Part shown: in pieces, positions 1-13,242 of the stretch
Layout: every line of letters begins with the position of its first letter
How positions within the stretch are numbered: position 1 is the stretch's first letter
Source: Echinometra lucunter
Lineage: Eukaryota > Echinodermata > Echinoidea > Camarodonta > Echinometridae
Length of the DNA stretch: 64,000 nucleotides
Assembly (NCBI GenBank): GCA_029962745.1
Contig: CM057162.1
Coordinates: forward strand, 4,711,559 to 4,775,558
Direction: 5' to 3'
Program-made: the position numbers and the translations under genes
Notes under the pieces: generated by a model
The model's database searches: none
Seen by the model: only the letters and a program-made list of their open reading frames with translations
What the model was told of the DNA's origin: nothing

Positions 1-253
1 TGTACATACATGTATCTAATTTCTTGATCCAGTCAGCAAAATACTAGAAATTTTGGCCTTACAGAAAAAAACATAGGAACAGACATATTTTTGACACTGA
101 CAACGGAAAGTATTTAGCAAAAACGCACACAAATTCTGTTATTCGGAGATTGCTTCATGCATGTGCGGTGGTGGTGTGGTGGTGAATTGGGTTTTTACAG
201 ACGTGTATCAATCAATTCCAATTTTTTACGTCTGGGACCGACCTTTAACGTCA

Positions 254-346
254 TCATCCGAAAGACGTGGCAAATGTAGATTCATGTCTTGCCAAAGGAC
301 AATAGTGTCGCAGCAGGGATTCGAACCACGGACCTCGGGGTTCAAT
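254..346 (-). mobile_element. tRNA-like SINE head fragment
   Basis: Contains GCAAATGTAGATTCATGTCT and GGGATTCGAACC, matching the head of the SINE at 50200-50346. No tail is present. Confidence 0.5.
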
Positions 347-504
347 GTCAGGTGCTAGAATGTTGAATAAGAAAACTACATCATGACGGTGATATGAAAA
401 ACACATTGATTTTTTAACTTTCAAATAGCATTCACAAAATATCATTCTAAATGTATATTCTAGGACTTAGAGCTCATGCTTACCATAAGTTAGTGTGTGA
501 TTGC

Positions 505-918
505 TTAACCCATTCGTGACAGGAATTATTTAAAGCCTAATTTGATCAGCTTTTATTCTTCAAATTGGCAACACCAACATTTTTCTTTTATTGCTACATT
601 TTTCTTATAAAACATCATGTATCTGAAATAATATAAATTGACAGAATTATGATGAGAAGTCAAAAAGTTGCCAATTTGCAGGGGAAAACAGTGATTTTAA
701 CTTTCTATCACATTGCCAATTTAAGGATTTTAATGCTTATTTTCCTTTTAAAAGATTTCAGCATCAAACAACGAAAATTGAAGCAACCAAAATGGGCACA
801 GTTAGTGTAGAATTTTTTGCTCTTTCTGCTCATGTATTTGGTATGATTTTTAGGGCTTTGCATCAAAAGTTATTAAACCAAACCACATAATGTGGACCCT
901 CTGTCACGAATGGATTAA
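505..918 (+). mobile_element. TTAA-flanked MITE, family 1, copy 1
   Basis: The element starts TTAACCCATTCGTGACAG and ends CTGTCACGAATGGATTAA, giving about 16-bp terminal inverted repeats with TTAA at both edges. The interior has repeated AATTGGCAA-type strings. There is no coding capacity. TTAA target sites suggest a piggyBac-like mobiliser (inference). Confidence 0.85.
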
Positions 919-951
919 CACTGTTGGACGTGGCAATGACTTACATTTCAG

Positions 952-1069
952 GAGCAGGGAGTATTTCCCAAGAAATGTGAGTAGTGTGAATGCACCCTGT
1001 AACCCACTTGCTGAGGTACAAAGGAATGCACGTGCCTTTCAAATTCCTTTGTTGCCGAGTTATGAGTAA
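952..1069 (+). CDS. Candidate 3'-terminal exon of an unrecognised gene
   Basis: After a good acceptor (TTACATTTCAG) there are 38 open codons ending in TAA. They read SREYFPRNVSSVNAPC, then NPLAEVQRNARAFQIPLLPS and YE. An AATAAA at 1249-1254 fits a 3' UTR of about 180 nt. No family was recognised and no upstream exon was found on the plus strand in 1-950, which is largely a MITE (505-918). The gene body may lie outside the window. Confidence 0.35.
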
Positions 1070-1248
1070 TAACGCATCAATTGGCGATTTGGCAATGTCA
1101 CTTAAAATGACATGGATGTCACCGGCGCAACAGCAAGTGGTGTGTTTTTGTAATTTGGTAAGATGGCATGGAGAGAGATTTTTAACGGGTCTACTGGCTG
1201 AGTATCCTAAGCAGCTTTCATTGATCGATATCATACATGTACCTGTAT

Positions 1249-1254
1249 AATAAA
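1249..1254 (+). promoter_or_regulatory. Possible polyadenylation signal AATAAA
   Basis: A canonical AATAAA about 180 bases after the stop of the candidate terminal exon at 952-1069. It is also a common chance motif in AT-rich DNA. Confidence 0.25.
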
Positions 1255-1269
1255 TCTTCAAGAGAATAT

Positions 1270-4200
1270 CCTTATTTCAACTTAAAAGTTATAATTCTAC
1301 TACAGTGACTTTTCATTAAGATGAGTAATTTGATTTTCTTAATTTCATTTCTGTTGCTGAGAAGCTGAATATTTTTTAATTAAAAAATTGTCAAAATGAT
1401 CTGAAAACACAAAGATGCAAGATTACATCAATATCAACAGGTGGTGGAATTTCCAACATAATCTGTATTATAACTTTCTCTCAGTTAAGCTGCCTTTATA
1501 ATCAAACAGTGTGTCTTCACAAGTCGGGTACTTCAGTAACACAGAGTGGCACCCAAAAAGTGTTCAGAACACAAACTAATACGTACATGTACGTACAATC
1601 AGCAATATGCCTTTTGCATTCCAGACATGTTTTATCACACCCCTACAGCTAAACAGAATACTGTATTGCCAATATGAGTGAGGAAACGATGCGCATATTC
1701 TCTGTAATACAGAAGAAACAGTTTTAGATTGAATAAGTAGATGAATTCCCCTCTTAAAAAATGAAAGTAAGTTCACATCTTCAGTAGACAAGCAAAACCT
1801 GTTCAGGGCAGCATTGTTAGATACTGACACCCCCCTCAAACGAGATTAATTCAGTGAAGTGCAAAAGCTCCATTGTTCCGCACATTTTTTCTATAGAAAA
1901 ACTAGATGACCACTGTACAGAGGTGGTCTACATGTACATAGACAATTGATCATTCTGACAGGTTTATATTCATAAGATAATCAGGAACATTGAAACTTTC
2001 TATCACAGACTGTCTGTCCATGTAGATCTTACCCCGCTTTCACACAGGGGTAAAATTCATCGTATGTAAAGCTAATTAGTTTAAAGAGCTTCGTATTGTC
2101 GTGTCCATCAAAGTGTGTGTCCGGTCTTTGCTCCACCCAGTTAAAGACATCTTTAGATCACAAGTTCATATCTGTCCAAACATCACATAGTTTGATGTTC
2201 ACACAGGAAAAATTTACTTTAAAGCTGATTAGTTAATCAGCTTTCAGTAATCAGCTTTCCATACAATGAATTTTCCCTTTGTGTGAAAAGGCCCAAAGAT
2301 ACACAACATTACTGGTACATAAAGAATCTATACAAGGCACTCCTCATGGAAATTAGATAACCAGTCTACTGCACTATTTATTACTTCAACATGGAAGTTG
2401 ACCTCTAGCTTTAAATCTGCTTGCAGGAAGCACAAGCTGAAGAATTAAATGCAATAAATTGTCATTCACAGAGACAGCTGCAAGAATTAGGTGTTTCTAC
2501 TTTTTTTTCTCCCTAAAAACAGAAAGCATTAGTTGACTTCCAGGGAAGGTGATGTATTCTGGCACTCGCTCAAAAAGCATTTCAATGAGTCTAGGGACTG
2601 TAGACTAGCACCCTATACCCTCTATTCTTTCACATGGGAAAGGAAAGATTCAGTTGGTTAGTTTCAATACTTCAGACACTAGATTCAATCTTGTGCATGT
2701 TTATTTGGACAATGAAAATTTGTTAAGTCTTGAAGACAGGCAACATACATACTGTATTTTCAGCATTCACATGAAAATCTTCATCCCATTTTTAGCCCAT
2801 TAGAACTAACAAAACGTGATGATGGGGTAGTATGTCAACTAAATTCTGCTTAATGAATTTCATTTTTCCTTCCAAACCCTTGGCGACAATTACTCCCATC
2901 AATTATTGATCGCTGGGAAATGTTTTCGACAGTCCGACTGCCGTTCAATCAGGCGCAAATTACCACGTAAGTTGGGCAAATTGATATGGGGCGCGTTGCG
3001 CATACTGATGCACGAGCTCGCAGTTGGCATGTTAATGAAATAAGATTTTTCTCCTGTTTGGTAGATTATATGATGTTAGAAACATTTGCTCACAGTAGCT
3101 TTCCATCTGAGTGAAAACATAATTCGTCATTTTACATCCAGTTTAGGAAAAACCTGTTAGCTTTACATTAGCTATACGTAATTAGTACATTGACCAAATG
3201 AAATAGGGATTATCTCTACATTTTGCTGACCGATATACAGGGTTAGCAGCTTAGAAATGATTATTTCTACACGCATTTGACAGGATTAAGTACCACACAT
3301 CATTCAATGCAAGGCTGAAAAAAAAACCAAATTTATTCCAGTATGCATGGTTTTGGAAGTCACAGTTATACAGTTAACCTTGCATAACGCGAAGTCACGC
3401 AAGGTGAACTTCCCCCTAAGTCAAATCAATTTTTTGACAAAATTATATAAAGAAGTGTTATTCACATTTCCCAAGTCAAATTTTGCAGGAGTCGAACTAA
3501 TTTTTTGGTCCCAAGAGATTCCACTTACAAAAAGTTAACTATATATTTTTGGGCCTTAAAGCTGACAAAAGCTTTCTTCTAATGTTTGTGCTGCCTTTAA
3601 TTCATCTCTGATTTTCGTTAATTTTTTCTGTTTATCCCACATTTTTCATAAGTCCTTTATCTCTAGCAGTCTATCACAACCCCTCCAACCCCCCCCCCCC
3701 CCCCCCCGTTCTCACTTCCCTCCCCTCCCCCTCCCCTCCCCCTCTCTCCTTCTCTCTCTCTTTCCATCATTGTCTTTCTCTCTCTTTCCAACATTTAACT
3801 CTCTTTCCCTCTCTCTCACTCTCTTTTTACTCTTTTATCTAAGCATTAATATCAGTCTCATAGGCTTTCCCTTAACCCTCTGAGCAAGATTTGATTTTAG
3901 TATAACATGCATCTTAGATAGACCTCAGCCTTACTTATCTTGAGCTTAGTGTTCAACAGGTTACCCTTTGTCTGAATTCATGTTAATTTCTTCCTTTCCT
4001 CTCTCTAAATTCATCTCATATATTTCCTCTTTTTTTTTTCTTCTTATTCTTCTTAGATTTTCCATTTCTTTCTGACTTTATAACATTAATGTATCCCTTG
4101 TTACATACTTAATTTCCCTCTGTTTGTCCATCTTCAAATATATCCATCTGTATGGCTCTGCCTACATCGTAAAACAATCAAGACAAGGCAGACGGAAAAT

Positions 4201-4300
4201 ATGTCAAATTCATTCTTCAACAACTGCTATTGACGAGATACTTTGCCTTTTCACCCACTGTGTGAATTTATGTAGATACTCGGAAAGTTGATGCTGCGTA
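1270..4300. other. Intergenic, nothing supported
   Basis: AT-rich DNA without exon-like structure that I could support, apart from the pyrimidine tract at 3690-3835. A moderately GC-rich piece at 2880-3030 ends in a GTAAGT and is open in one frame for about 45 codons, but it has no acceptor or family match. Confidence 0.5.
3690..3835 (+). repeat. Pyrimidine-rich tract
   Basis: Poly-C followed by CCCCTCCC and CTCTCTCT units. No coding potential. Confidence 0.9.
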
Positions 4301-6183
4301 ACCATGGCGATGCCATATCACCGGGAATCAACTTCTAGCCGTTTCACGCAACTGTATCCAACCTCGGGATTTTCGACAAACGTAAGCTATCGCGACCGAC
4401 TCCCGTGGATCGATACGCCTGTGTTTTCGTTATTTAGAATGGCTCAAGAAGGTGACTGGAGTGATGTTTACTGGCCAGCTGGGTAGATATAGATGTATCC
4501 ATGGTTTCCACTGAAATGAAATATACATGTACATGTAGGAAAGTCCTTTCTTAAAGCTCGCTTCACAGAAATGGCCAATCCTCTGCTTCTCATCTCCCTT
4601 GGAAAATAGTGAAAAAAAATAAGTTCACATAAAAGTATAGTTGAATGACACGAACAGAATAGGAGGAGGGAAAACAGGAGCTGAGAAATTTAAATAACCC
4701 TCCTTCCACCATATCCTTTTAATACTTTGCCTGCGTAATTAATTTCTAGGGGAAAATAATGGTAATTGTTCTTTTGACATTTTCTTTAAATTCTGATATG
4801 CTACATATAAGTGATGTTGATAATTATTCTACAAATATCGTTCATGTACAAGCCATTTGCAGACTCAATGGTACACTTGAAAAAGGAGAAAACTAATTCT
4901 TATTTGTTTAATTTAATTGTGAGATTGTGACGAGTCAAAAGTAGTTGACAGAGGGTTAACTTATTGCCTGCTTGAAATTGGCAACCCCTGTATCAGGAAC
5001 TGGATGGCTCCTGTATAAAGCTTATGGAAATTAGTGAATGCCGCAGTCGATGGGTTAAATGAAATCAAGATCATGGTACTTTAAGCTTCTACATGCAATT
5101 TTGTCTTACATTCCTTCCTTCTTTACCCATTTAACAATAATATTTCCACTCAGAACAAGAATGGTGTTAATGTGTACCAATTATCAAAGGATATTTTTTT
5201 TGCTCTATTTGTTAGGGATTTAGTGTCACTATACTGTATTCAAAATATTAGCTTTATTTCTTAGATGAAGATTCAGTGCAAGTTCAAATATTCTCTCAAC
5301 TGACATAAAGATGGCTAGTGAGGTAGACTTAAATACACGTACTGGCATAAATTGGGGCATTTAGGGAATGAACAGCTATTCAATTCTGTTAACACCCTGA
5401 ATTTTCTATTAACCATTCAATGCTATGCCTGAGATAGCTCAGGCTAGGTTCTATGAAAAATGTGTGTTATGCTGGAATCAAATTATGTTCAATGGGTTCA
5501 CAAGTGCAGCAGAAAATTTCACTTTTAATATAAAGAAGGTGATGGCCAAATCTCACAAATTGCAGAAAAAAAACTTACCCTCATCCACAAAAGCAGAGAA
5601 CACCATAAACAGGGCAGTCAAGAGGGACCGCTAGCAGACGAAACACCATGCAAAAATTATTGCATGTACATGTACATGTATTAGTCATGAAGAGTGCTTA
5701 CTTCGAGTGGTCAAGAACTCTGGTACATTAATTGTGCCAACTTGTGCGATAATCAGTTGTCGTCGCGACCCCCATCGATCAATAAATCACCAGGTTGGAG
5801 TGTTAAGACTCCAAGTCATTACTCATACATGTACAGCTCTCTTTGACAGACGCTTCTCGCTTATCATGGTAAATTGGCAACATTGCTGACATCGGTGGAT
5901 GGGTCATTTGGAAGTGAAAGCTCAAGGGATACAATGTACTGCAGGTACTGCTATCTCCCCTTCAAGCCCCCCCCCCCCTACTGCCCAAATCTACACATTT
6001 TCACATGCTGCAAGTCTTCTGCATAATTTAAGATAAATTGAAGTCTAAGAAAAGTACTATTTTCTATTTAACACAATTACAAGAGAGATTTTTAAAAAGG
6101 ATATTTCTCACATCTTGCTATGAAAACTAAATATAACTTTTCGGTAGAAAGCTGATGATGCTACAGCACATGGAGATCAAATA
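4301..6183. other. Intergenic, nothing supported
   Basis: An ATG in good context at 4304 opens 60 codons and includes a GTAAGC donor at about 4382, but no partner exon or homology is visible. The rest is AT-rich with a poly-C run near 5970. Confidence 0.4.
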
Positions 6184-6683
6184 NNNNNNNNNNNNNNNNN
6201 NNNNNNNNNNNNNNNNNNNNNNNNNNNNNNNNNNNNNNNNNNNNNNNNNNNNNNNNNNNNNNNNNNNNNNNNNNNNNNNNNNNNNNNNNNNNNNNNNNNN
6301 NNNNNNNNNNNNNNNNNNNNNNNNNNNNNNNNNNNNNNNNNNNNNNNNNNNNNNNNNNNNNNNNNNNNNNNNNNNNNNNNNNNNNNNNNNNNNNNNNNNN
6401 NNNNNNNNNNNNNNNNNNNNNNNNNNNNNNNNNNNNNNNNNNNNNNNNNNNNNNNNNNNNNNNNNNNNNNNNNNNNNNNNNNNNNNNNNNNNNNNNNNNN
6501 NNNNNNNNNNNNNNNNNNNNNNNNNNNNNNNNNNNNNNNNNNNNNNNNNNNNNNNNNNNNNNNNNNNNNNNNNNNNNNNNNNNNNNNNNNNNNNNNNNNN
6601 NNNNNNNNNNNNNNNNNNNNNNNNNNNNNNNNNNNNNNNNNNNNNNNNNNNNNNNNNNNNNNNNNNNNNNNNNNNNNNNNNNN
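6184..6683. other. Assembly gap, 500 N
   Basis: Exactly 500 N characters, a conventional scaffold-gap size, so the true length is unknown. Open frames drawn through it are artefacts. Confidence 1.
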
Positions 6684-7099
6684 GGTACATTCATTTCTAG
6701 TAAACAAAGAAACAAAACAACAAACAAGACACAAACACGTAAGCATTTTTCAAGGGCCCAAAAGAAATTTCCTTTACATAGATCAATATAAGCAGTAGCG
6801 CAGGAACCATAAGAGAGACAATGTATTTGGGGGGGGGGGGGGAGGGGGGGGCAAAAAAAATCCTTAAATCTTAAAATTACTCTTAAAAGATTCATTTTGT
6901 TAAGGAAAACGGTCTCTCTTAAGTTTGCATTTTTTGTGATCTGGTCTCGAGAAGTCTTCGAGCGGTTTTCTCGAGACCTCGAGGTCCAAAGCGAGAGCGA
7001 TACCGGGACCACTAGGACCATGAGGATCGAGACTCTATAAAACGGGTCTCGAGATGGTCTCGAATAAACAGTGCTTTGAGCATATCCCGAACGTACGGA

Positions 7100-7325
7100 A
7101 GCTTCATAAAGATAATCAAGATAATTTAGGCCAAGAAGATTAAACAAGAAGACAATGATTAGTTTAAAGACTAGAAGACGAGTAATTAGAAATCTGCTAA
7201 TCCACTTGTTTAGGGCAAGAAGACGAGATGGCGAGTTTTGGAACTCGGTAAGCGGACTTGTTTCAGACGAGAAAACGGGATAAGTTGTTAGAAACCGTCA
7301 GGTCGACGTGTTTGGGACGATTATA
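7100..7325 (+). repeat. Diverged tandem repeat, about 50-bp units
   Basis: AGAAGACGAG-type strings and CTTGTTTAGGGC, CTTGTTTCAGAC, GTGTTTGGGAC recur about every 50 bp. The upstream 6945-7070 segment has several GGTCTCGAGA strings. Confidence 0.45.
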
Positions 7326-7713
7326 GCAAACTTTTACACCATTTCACCCTTTCCCTTTTTGTGGTGATTTAGTGCCTAAAAAGACTTTCACTGAAAGCAC
7401 ACGCAAAATTGAACAAGCCTTTCATCATGAAAGTAGATTTGTCTTTTGATAATGTGACATTTAATTTCAAAGCAAAGATATCACTATGCCGAGGAATTTG
7501 CATGCATCCCATTTTTATCTTTCTCAAGTAGGCCTAGACTGTGGAAATATCCTCGTTCACTCCTTAATGAAATATTCATTGAGCTTTCCAAGTGGAGCAA
7601 TTAAGTTCTCATTGTCTTTCTTTCTTCTTTCACTGACTTTTGTAATATTCGCCAACTGCCTGTCTGTCAATCCGTGTATTCCTAAAGTACCTTGATTTCC
7701 TCTTCTCATTCTC

Positions 7714-7744
7714 CTACCCCTTTCTCTCTCTCTCTCCCTCCCTT

Positions 7745-7778
<34 letters not shown>

Positions 7779-7799
7779 CGTCTCTCTCCCTTGGCCTTT

Positions 7800-7842
<43 letters not shown>

Positions 7843-7894
7843 GCCTTGGTTTTTCTCGATACCTGTACCATCGTCTCTTTCTGCTGTGGCTTTA

Positions 7895-7933
<39 letters not shown>

Positions 7934-8001
7934 TCTCTCTCTGTCTCACTCTTTTCCTCTTTCTTTCTTTCTATCTCTCTCTCTCTCTCTCTCCCTCTCG
8001 G
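7714..8001 (+). repeat. (CT)n microsatellite
   Basis: Long interrupted CT runs. The Ser/Leu-rich and Arg/Glu-rich frames on the two strands are artefacts of the repeat. Confidence 0.95.
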
Positions 8002-9789
8002 ATTTGTCTCTGTCAATCATCCAACCAAAATGTTACATGTATTTTTCATGAAAGATTGTTATCGCTTTATAAGACGCTTTCAAATCTTATCTCCGCGTTT
8101 GCTAAACCACAAAAGTGGTCATAACCACTCTTCGACACTTTTCAATTTATCACCTACTCTGTATTATCCCCAAGTTAGATGGGGTTGTAGTATGACACAT
8201 TAGGGTTGAAAAGAAAACCTGCCTCCCAATTGAATATCCAGCATTTTCTATACATTTTGGACAATATGCGTATGATGATAAAATCATAATTATGTAAGAT
8301 ATTATTATTATCGCCATCACGGGCGTTAATGAGCGGGAGACAGGTGACACGCCCCCACAGAAAAGGGTATGTCCCCCCAAAAAATTATAAGTTGAGGACC
8401 ATTTTTTTCTGCTTGTCAGCAAGTTTGTTTTTTTTTCGTATGTCCCCCCCCCCCCCGAAAAAAAAATATTATAACGGATTGATGCCCTTGATCACCATCA
8501 TCACCATCCTCATCATGACATCATCATCAATGGACCAAAGAATGCCTGTCCTGGGTTTTTACACATACCATGGAACATTCTACAAGTGTCTACTACCAAC
8601 CACTCGTGATTTCTTCATTCCTTTAATACACATATACCCTCATCCACATAACTGCACACTCACCACGCCAAATCAGTCAGTGACACGCACGCGAAATACA
8701 CCATCTCACAACCACCAACAAAAAGCACGTGTGCTTAGATTTCCGGCGCCATACTCTCAGCGCGCCGTGTCAATCACTCATTCTTCATAATTTAGCCTTT
8801 GGGCGAAAGCTGCTAATTCTGTATATTTTATTTTAATCAAATATTCTCTCATTTTTTATCCCGATTTCTCGTATTTCCTTTCAATTCCTCGCAGTTTCAT
8901 GGGATTTGTGAGAAAAGGCCTCAAGGGTGCTGGTGTTATGGCTGAGGGAATTTTTAATGACTTAACGCGTACATATATCACTCTGTGGATGATTTTTTGT
9001 CCCCTCTAACAAATGAACACATATTTTAGAAGAAAAAAATCAGACTGTTGATTATTACGGACAGGAAGTGTTTACACTCTCGCATAAAAATTATTTTCCA
9101 ATTATTATCACTGTTATCAAATTAGACATTTTGAATATATTTTTTCGTGGGAGTGGTGTTGAAATTCTTTCCTTAACCTCCGTCAACAAGTACTGAAAGT
9201 GTAGGCCTCTTTTGATATTCGTGGAAAATCTTAGAAAAGGCTTTGGGAAACAAAACTGTAGCCCCATCCTATTTATTATCAACACCACCACCTTCACATG
9301 TTATTTAGACATGTGTGGTCGTACGACAGAACATTGTTTATAAACCATGCTTTTATTGGATACATAATCGAGGAATATCAATTCACTCGCTGACCCATGC
9401 CCTCTGCCGCCGCCCCCCCCCCTCACCCCACAAAAAGTCCAGTGGCTGGCATTAAACTAAGAAAAGGGATTAGATATTCTAGAACAAGAATTAAATTTTG
9501 TTTCTCTTAAATTGGTTCATTAATTATTGTTAGCCAGGTCGCCATCATGAAATTATGTGGTTATGAAGATAAAATTTGTTGCCACCATATGGTTCATGCC
9601 AAGGGAGTTCATGGTGTCTTCGTGAAGATTTTGTATCGAATAGTGTGAAAGCATCCCTAGAAGGCCTTGCGTGACCGGTAAAGACTACTTCAGAGGAGAT
9701 GTTTATGAAAAACAGTGATTATTCAGAGATGCGAGAATGATTCACGGTTAGGCGGTGTCTGGTAATCAACGATCAGCAATAACGACCTC

Positions 9790-10310
9790 TGATGACAGAC
9801 TTGATGGTTATGATGGCGATGGTGGTGATGGTGGGGATGGTGGTAATGGTGTTAGTGGTGATGGTGTTGGAGGTGGTGATGCTGATGGTTTTGATGGTGG
9901 TGGTGGTGGTGGTGGTGGTGGTGTTGGGTGGGGTGGTGATGGGCGGGGGTGGTGATGAGGATGATGACGATGGTGGTGGTGCTCATGGGGATGTTGATGG
10001 TGGTGGTGATGGTGATGGTCGTAATGGTGATGGTTTTGATGGTAATGATGGTGTTGGTGGTGATGGGTGGGGTGGTGATGATGATGATGACGGTGGTGGT
10101 CATCGTGATGTTGATGGTGTTGGTGGTGGTGGTGATGGTCGTAATCGTGATGGTTTTGATGGTGGTAGTGATGATTGTGGTGGTGTTGATGGTGATTGTT
10201 GTGGTCGTGGTGGTGATGGTGATGGTGATGGTGATGGTGATGGTGATGGTGATGGTGATGGTGATGGTGATGGTAATGATGGTGAAGGCAGTGGGGATAA
10301 TGGTGATCAT
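9790..10310 (+). repeat. GGTGAT-type minisatellite
   Basis: Degenerate GGTGAT, GATGGT and GGTGGT hexamers, with a pure GGTGAT run at about 10211-10272. The Gly/Asp-rich, Met/Val-rich and Thr/Ile-rich frames are repeat-derived. Confidence 0.95.
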
Positions 10311-11719
10311 GTCACTAGAAATACGAAAATGGTGGAAATGTAATGGTGAAGAGGATGCGTTATTGTTGCAGAATAAATAATGGAATCACAAGGAAGAGGA
10401 TGATATAGTTACTTGTGAGGGAATTCTTGGTGACAGCAATAATGATAAAGATAATAATAGATGTATTTAAATTGGTAGTCTCTCCCTTTCACTCTCCCTT
10501 CCCAATTTACGTCTTAGGATCATCTTCCCCCTTTCTCCCCCCTTCTTCTATGCCTTCCCTATTTTCCCACCCCTATTTCATGTCTTGTTATCTTTCCCAC
10601 TTCAGATCCCTATTCCACCAAAGTTTACTCATCCTCTCGTACATCTCCCCTTCCTTTTTGTCTACTCCTTCACCATGTTCACATGTCAAACTTAGCCATG
10701 AAGGAGAGGGCACGAGGTTGTATTGTCCAAGGCTACTACAGTGATGGGTGGAGTTAAGAATGGTATCACATTTCTACTGGAAAGGTTTTACGCAGCGCCG
10801 CCCATGGCTGTTGATACTCGTGGCAATGACCGATGATGCAAATTGTTGTTTTACACCATTCTCTTCACAGACGAGATTATGTCAAGATCCATGTTCACAT
10901 ACGGATCGTTGCACATTTCGCAAGGTAACGCATTACCCACTCAGAGGAGTTTTCCTATCCCGAATTTGTTATCTATTGATTGATTGATTGATTGATGGTT
11001 TTGTTTAGTTTTTTGTTCCATCTTGTGATGAGCGAGAGTGATAAGCAAGAGGCAATATACAGAGACACAAAGGATGCATAGTCGGCGAGATGGGGGGGGG
11101 GGGGGGGGTGTTAAAAGGGCATGTGCCTCTGTCAAAATGCAATAAGGATGGCGTTAAATACACCTCTTTTTTAAGTGTGCCCCATCATTGTGCCCTAAAG
11201 TTTCATAGTTTAAAAAGTGACTAGAAGTCCGATTATACCTTTAGTTTCTGTTCTCGTTTTCGGGGTTGATTTTGTTCAGTTTGAGTGCTAGCCTAGCTCC
11301 GTCCCCGATAGATATGATATTGGATCCGCACCTTGTAATGTACTAAGCGTTCCCTGAGTGAAATGAAAGTAGGCGTTTCAGAAAAGTACGGACACAACGT
11401 GAAACTGCAAAAAAGACTCACACTTTGCATTTAAAATTTATGTCGTCATCATGACTTGCTTGGTATTTTGTTGCCGATTTATTTTTCTTCAACAGCATTT
11501 CCTTTCGTGATATTGTGGAAAACTCTTTGCGAAATTCAGCGTAATCAGCTTTGAAGATTTTCATTCACTATTTTGTTGAAATGGAGAGTTCAGTGACATA
11601 TGCAAATTCCGATAACGCCTTTTTTTTTTTTTTTTTGAAAATGTTAAAGTAAGGTCACAATCTTGTAGTACAAAACGATACTTTTCAAATGATACATTAC
11701 TTCTTGCATATTGTTGAAA
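10311..11719. other. Intergenic, nothing supported
   Basis: Short open frames only. It holds a TTGA run near 10977, a poly-G run near 11092 and a poly-T run near 11621. Confidence 0.5.
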
Positions 11720-11968
11720 AGGGGCGGCGCTACAGGGGGCAGGGGGGACCGCCCCTATGATTTTTCAAGAGACTTGAAAGAAGAGAGAGAGAGAGAGAGA
11801 GGAGAAAAGGGAAAAAAGATGAGAAAGAAGAAAGAACAGTCTGGGAAAAGAGAGGGTTCGGTCATGTAACTATACAATACCTAGTTTCTAATTTAAAAGG
11901 TTAATTAACTCACATATGGGTCATCTTGCCCCACCCCCCTCCAACAAAATACCCTGGCGCCGCTCCTG
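11720..11968 (+). mobile_element. AGGGGCGGCGC MITE, copy 1
   Basis: Ends AGGGGCGGCGCT and GGCGCCGCTCCTG form inverted repeats. The interior has a purine-rich stretch and AACTCACATATGGGTCATCT, both shared with the copy at 42149. Confidence 0.75.
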
Positions 11969-13242
11969 TTGTTGAAGTTAAGCTTGGTCAAAAGTAGCAT
12001 AAATGTTCTTATCATTTTCTTAATTTTTCTTGATCTTTGATTGCAAATATCTCACTTTGACCAAAATGGATATATCGGTTTTTGCATTCAAACTCTTCAA
12101 ATTTACCATTCCGTCTTAACTTATTGCCACCAAGAGTAATTCGTGAATTTTCAAAACACGTTTTCAAGTAATGACACGTCTCGAAAAGAAGGTCCATCGT
12201 GGATGCTCCAAATTAGCTTTTAGTAAAGGAAATTTGATCAGCTTTGCTATCAGTGATAACCATGAATGTGCCCTATTTGGGGGGAAACCCCTCGCGACCT
12301 TGATGAGTAATTCTGAGATGAAATGAGATAAGAAACAGTGACCTACATTTTCTGGCATTTCCAGGGTATCTTCTAAACTCATTAGATAACTGACAAGAAA
12401 GATCCATTTTCCGAAATCCCTGAACACCGCGATTTTGACAAAAATGATACCTCCAAAATTAGCAAAGATGCTTGTGAATTTGGGATGAAATTAATGGGGT
12501 GGGGTCAGAATGATGACACCCCTGATGCGCTCTGATTACCTCTCTCGAGGGGATCAAAATGAGTAAATATCCCAGAAGACATGAGAAACGAGAGCAACCG
12601 TGACCCTGGCTAGCATTATTGGCTTACATCTCATGTTTCTTTTCCTTTTATCTTATCTTATCTTCTTTTAAAGAGACGATTGCGTTTTGGGCTCCGTTGC
12701 ATCATAAGTACTTAACTTCTCCTATGTTGATAGAAAGAAATTGTGATATTTCTCTTTCTATTTTATCTTTGTGTCGATTAATACCAAAGTAGCAATTTTC
12801 CTTGAAAAAGGGAATGCTTTTGAAGTGCTTCCATAGCCCAAGTGTGACTCGGAATGGTTTATTAAAAAAAAAAACTAACTTGCCCATGCCACATGTCTGT
12901 TAGTCCAATGTATATGAGTCTAGTCCTTTGCAATGTTTCTGATTTTCAGCAAGATGTATAGTGTGATCATTATAGATGTCTTAATACACAATAATAAAAC
13001 ACAATGCACCATTCTCAGTAAGTTCTAGATGTTGATTTTCCGACGCAAATCGCATGGTATTACACAACATTGAAATTTATGACTATATTTATGACGATTT
13101 ACAGCTATAAATGTATTCACCCTTTTCAATGCAGTCATTCCGAAGCAATTTGACGTAACCTATAAGGTGTTATCTACCCGTAGGGAGCGCACGATTTGAA
13201 ATCTTGAAGTGACTACCTACCCTGACCTACACGTAAGATTGA

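Noticed and set aside
2880..3030. Exon ending at GTAAGT near 2970
   Set aside because: Open in one frame, but no acceptor and no recognisable protein.
4304..4486. First exon starting at an ATG in good context
   Set aside because: 60 codons with one possible donor, but no second exon, family match or promoter signal.
6127..7147. Long open frames across 6127-7147
   Set aside because: They run through the 500-N gap and consist mostly of unknown residues.
7557..8051. Arg/Glu-rich and Ser/Leu-rich 72-130-aa frames
   Set aside because: Pure products of the CT/AG microsatellite in different frames.
9755..10380. Gly/Asp-rich 183-aa and Thr/Ile-rich 152-aa frames
   Set aside because: They follow a GGTGAT hexamer repeat; no non-repeat domain is attached.
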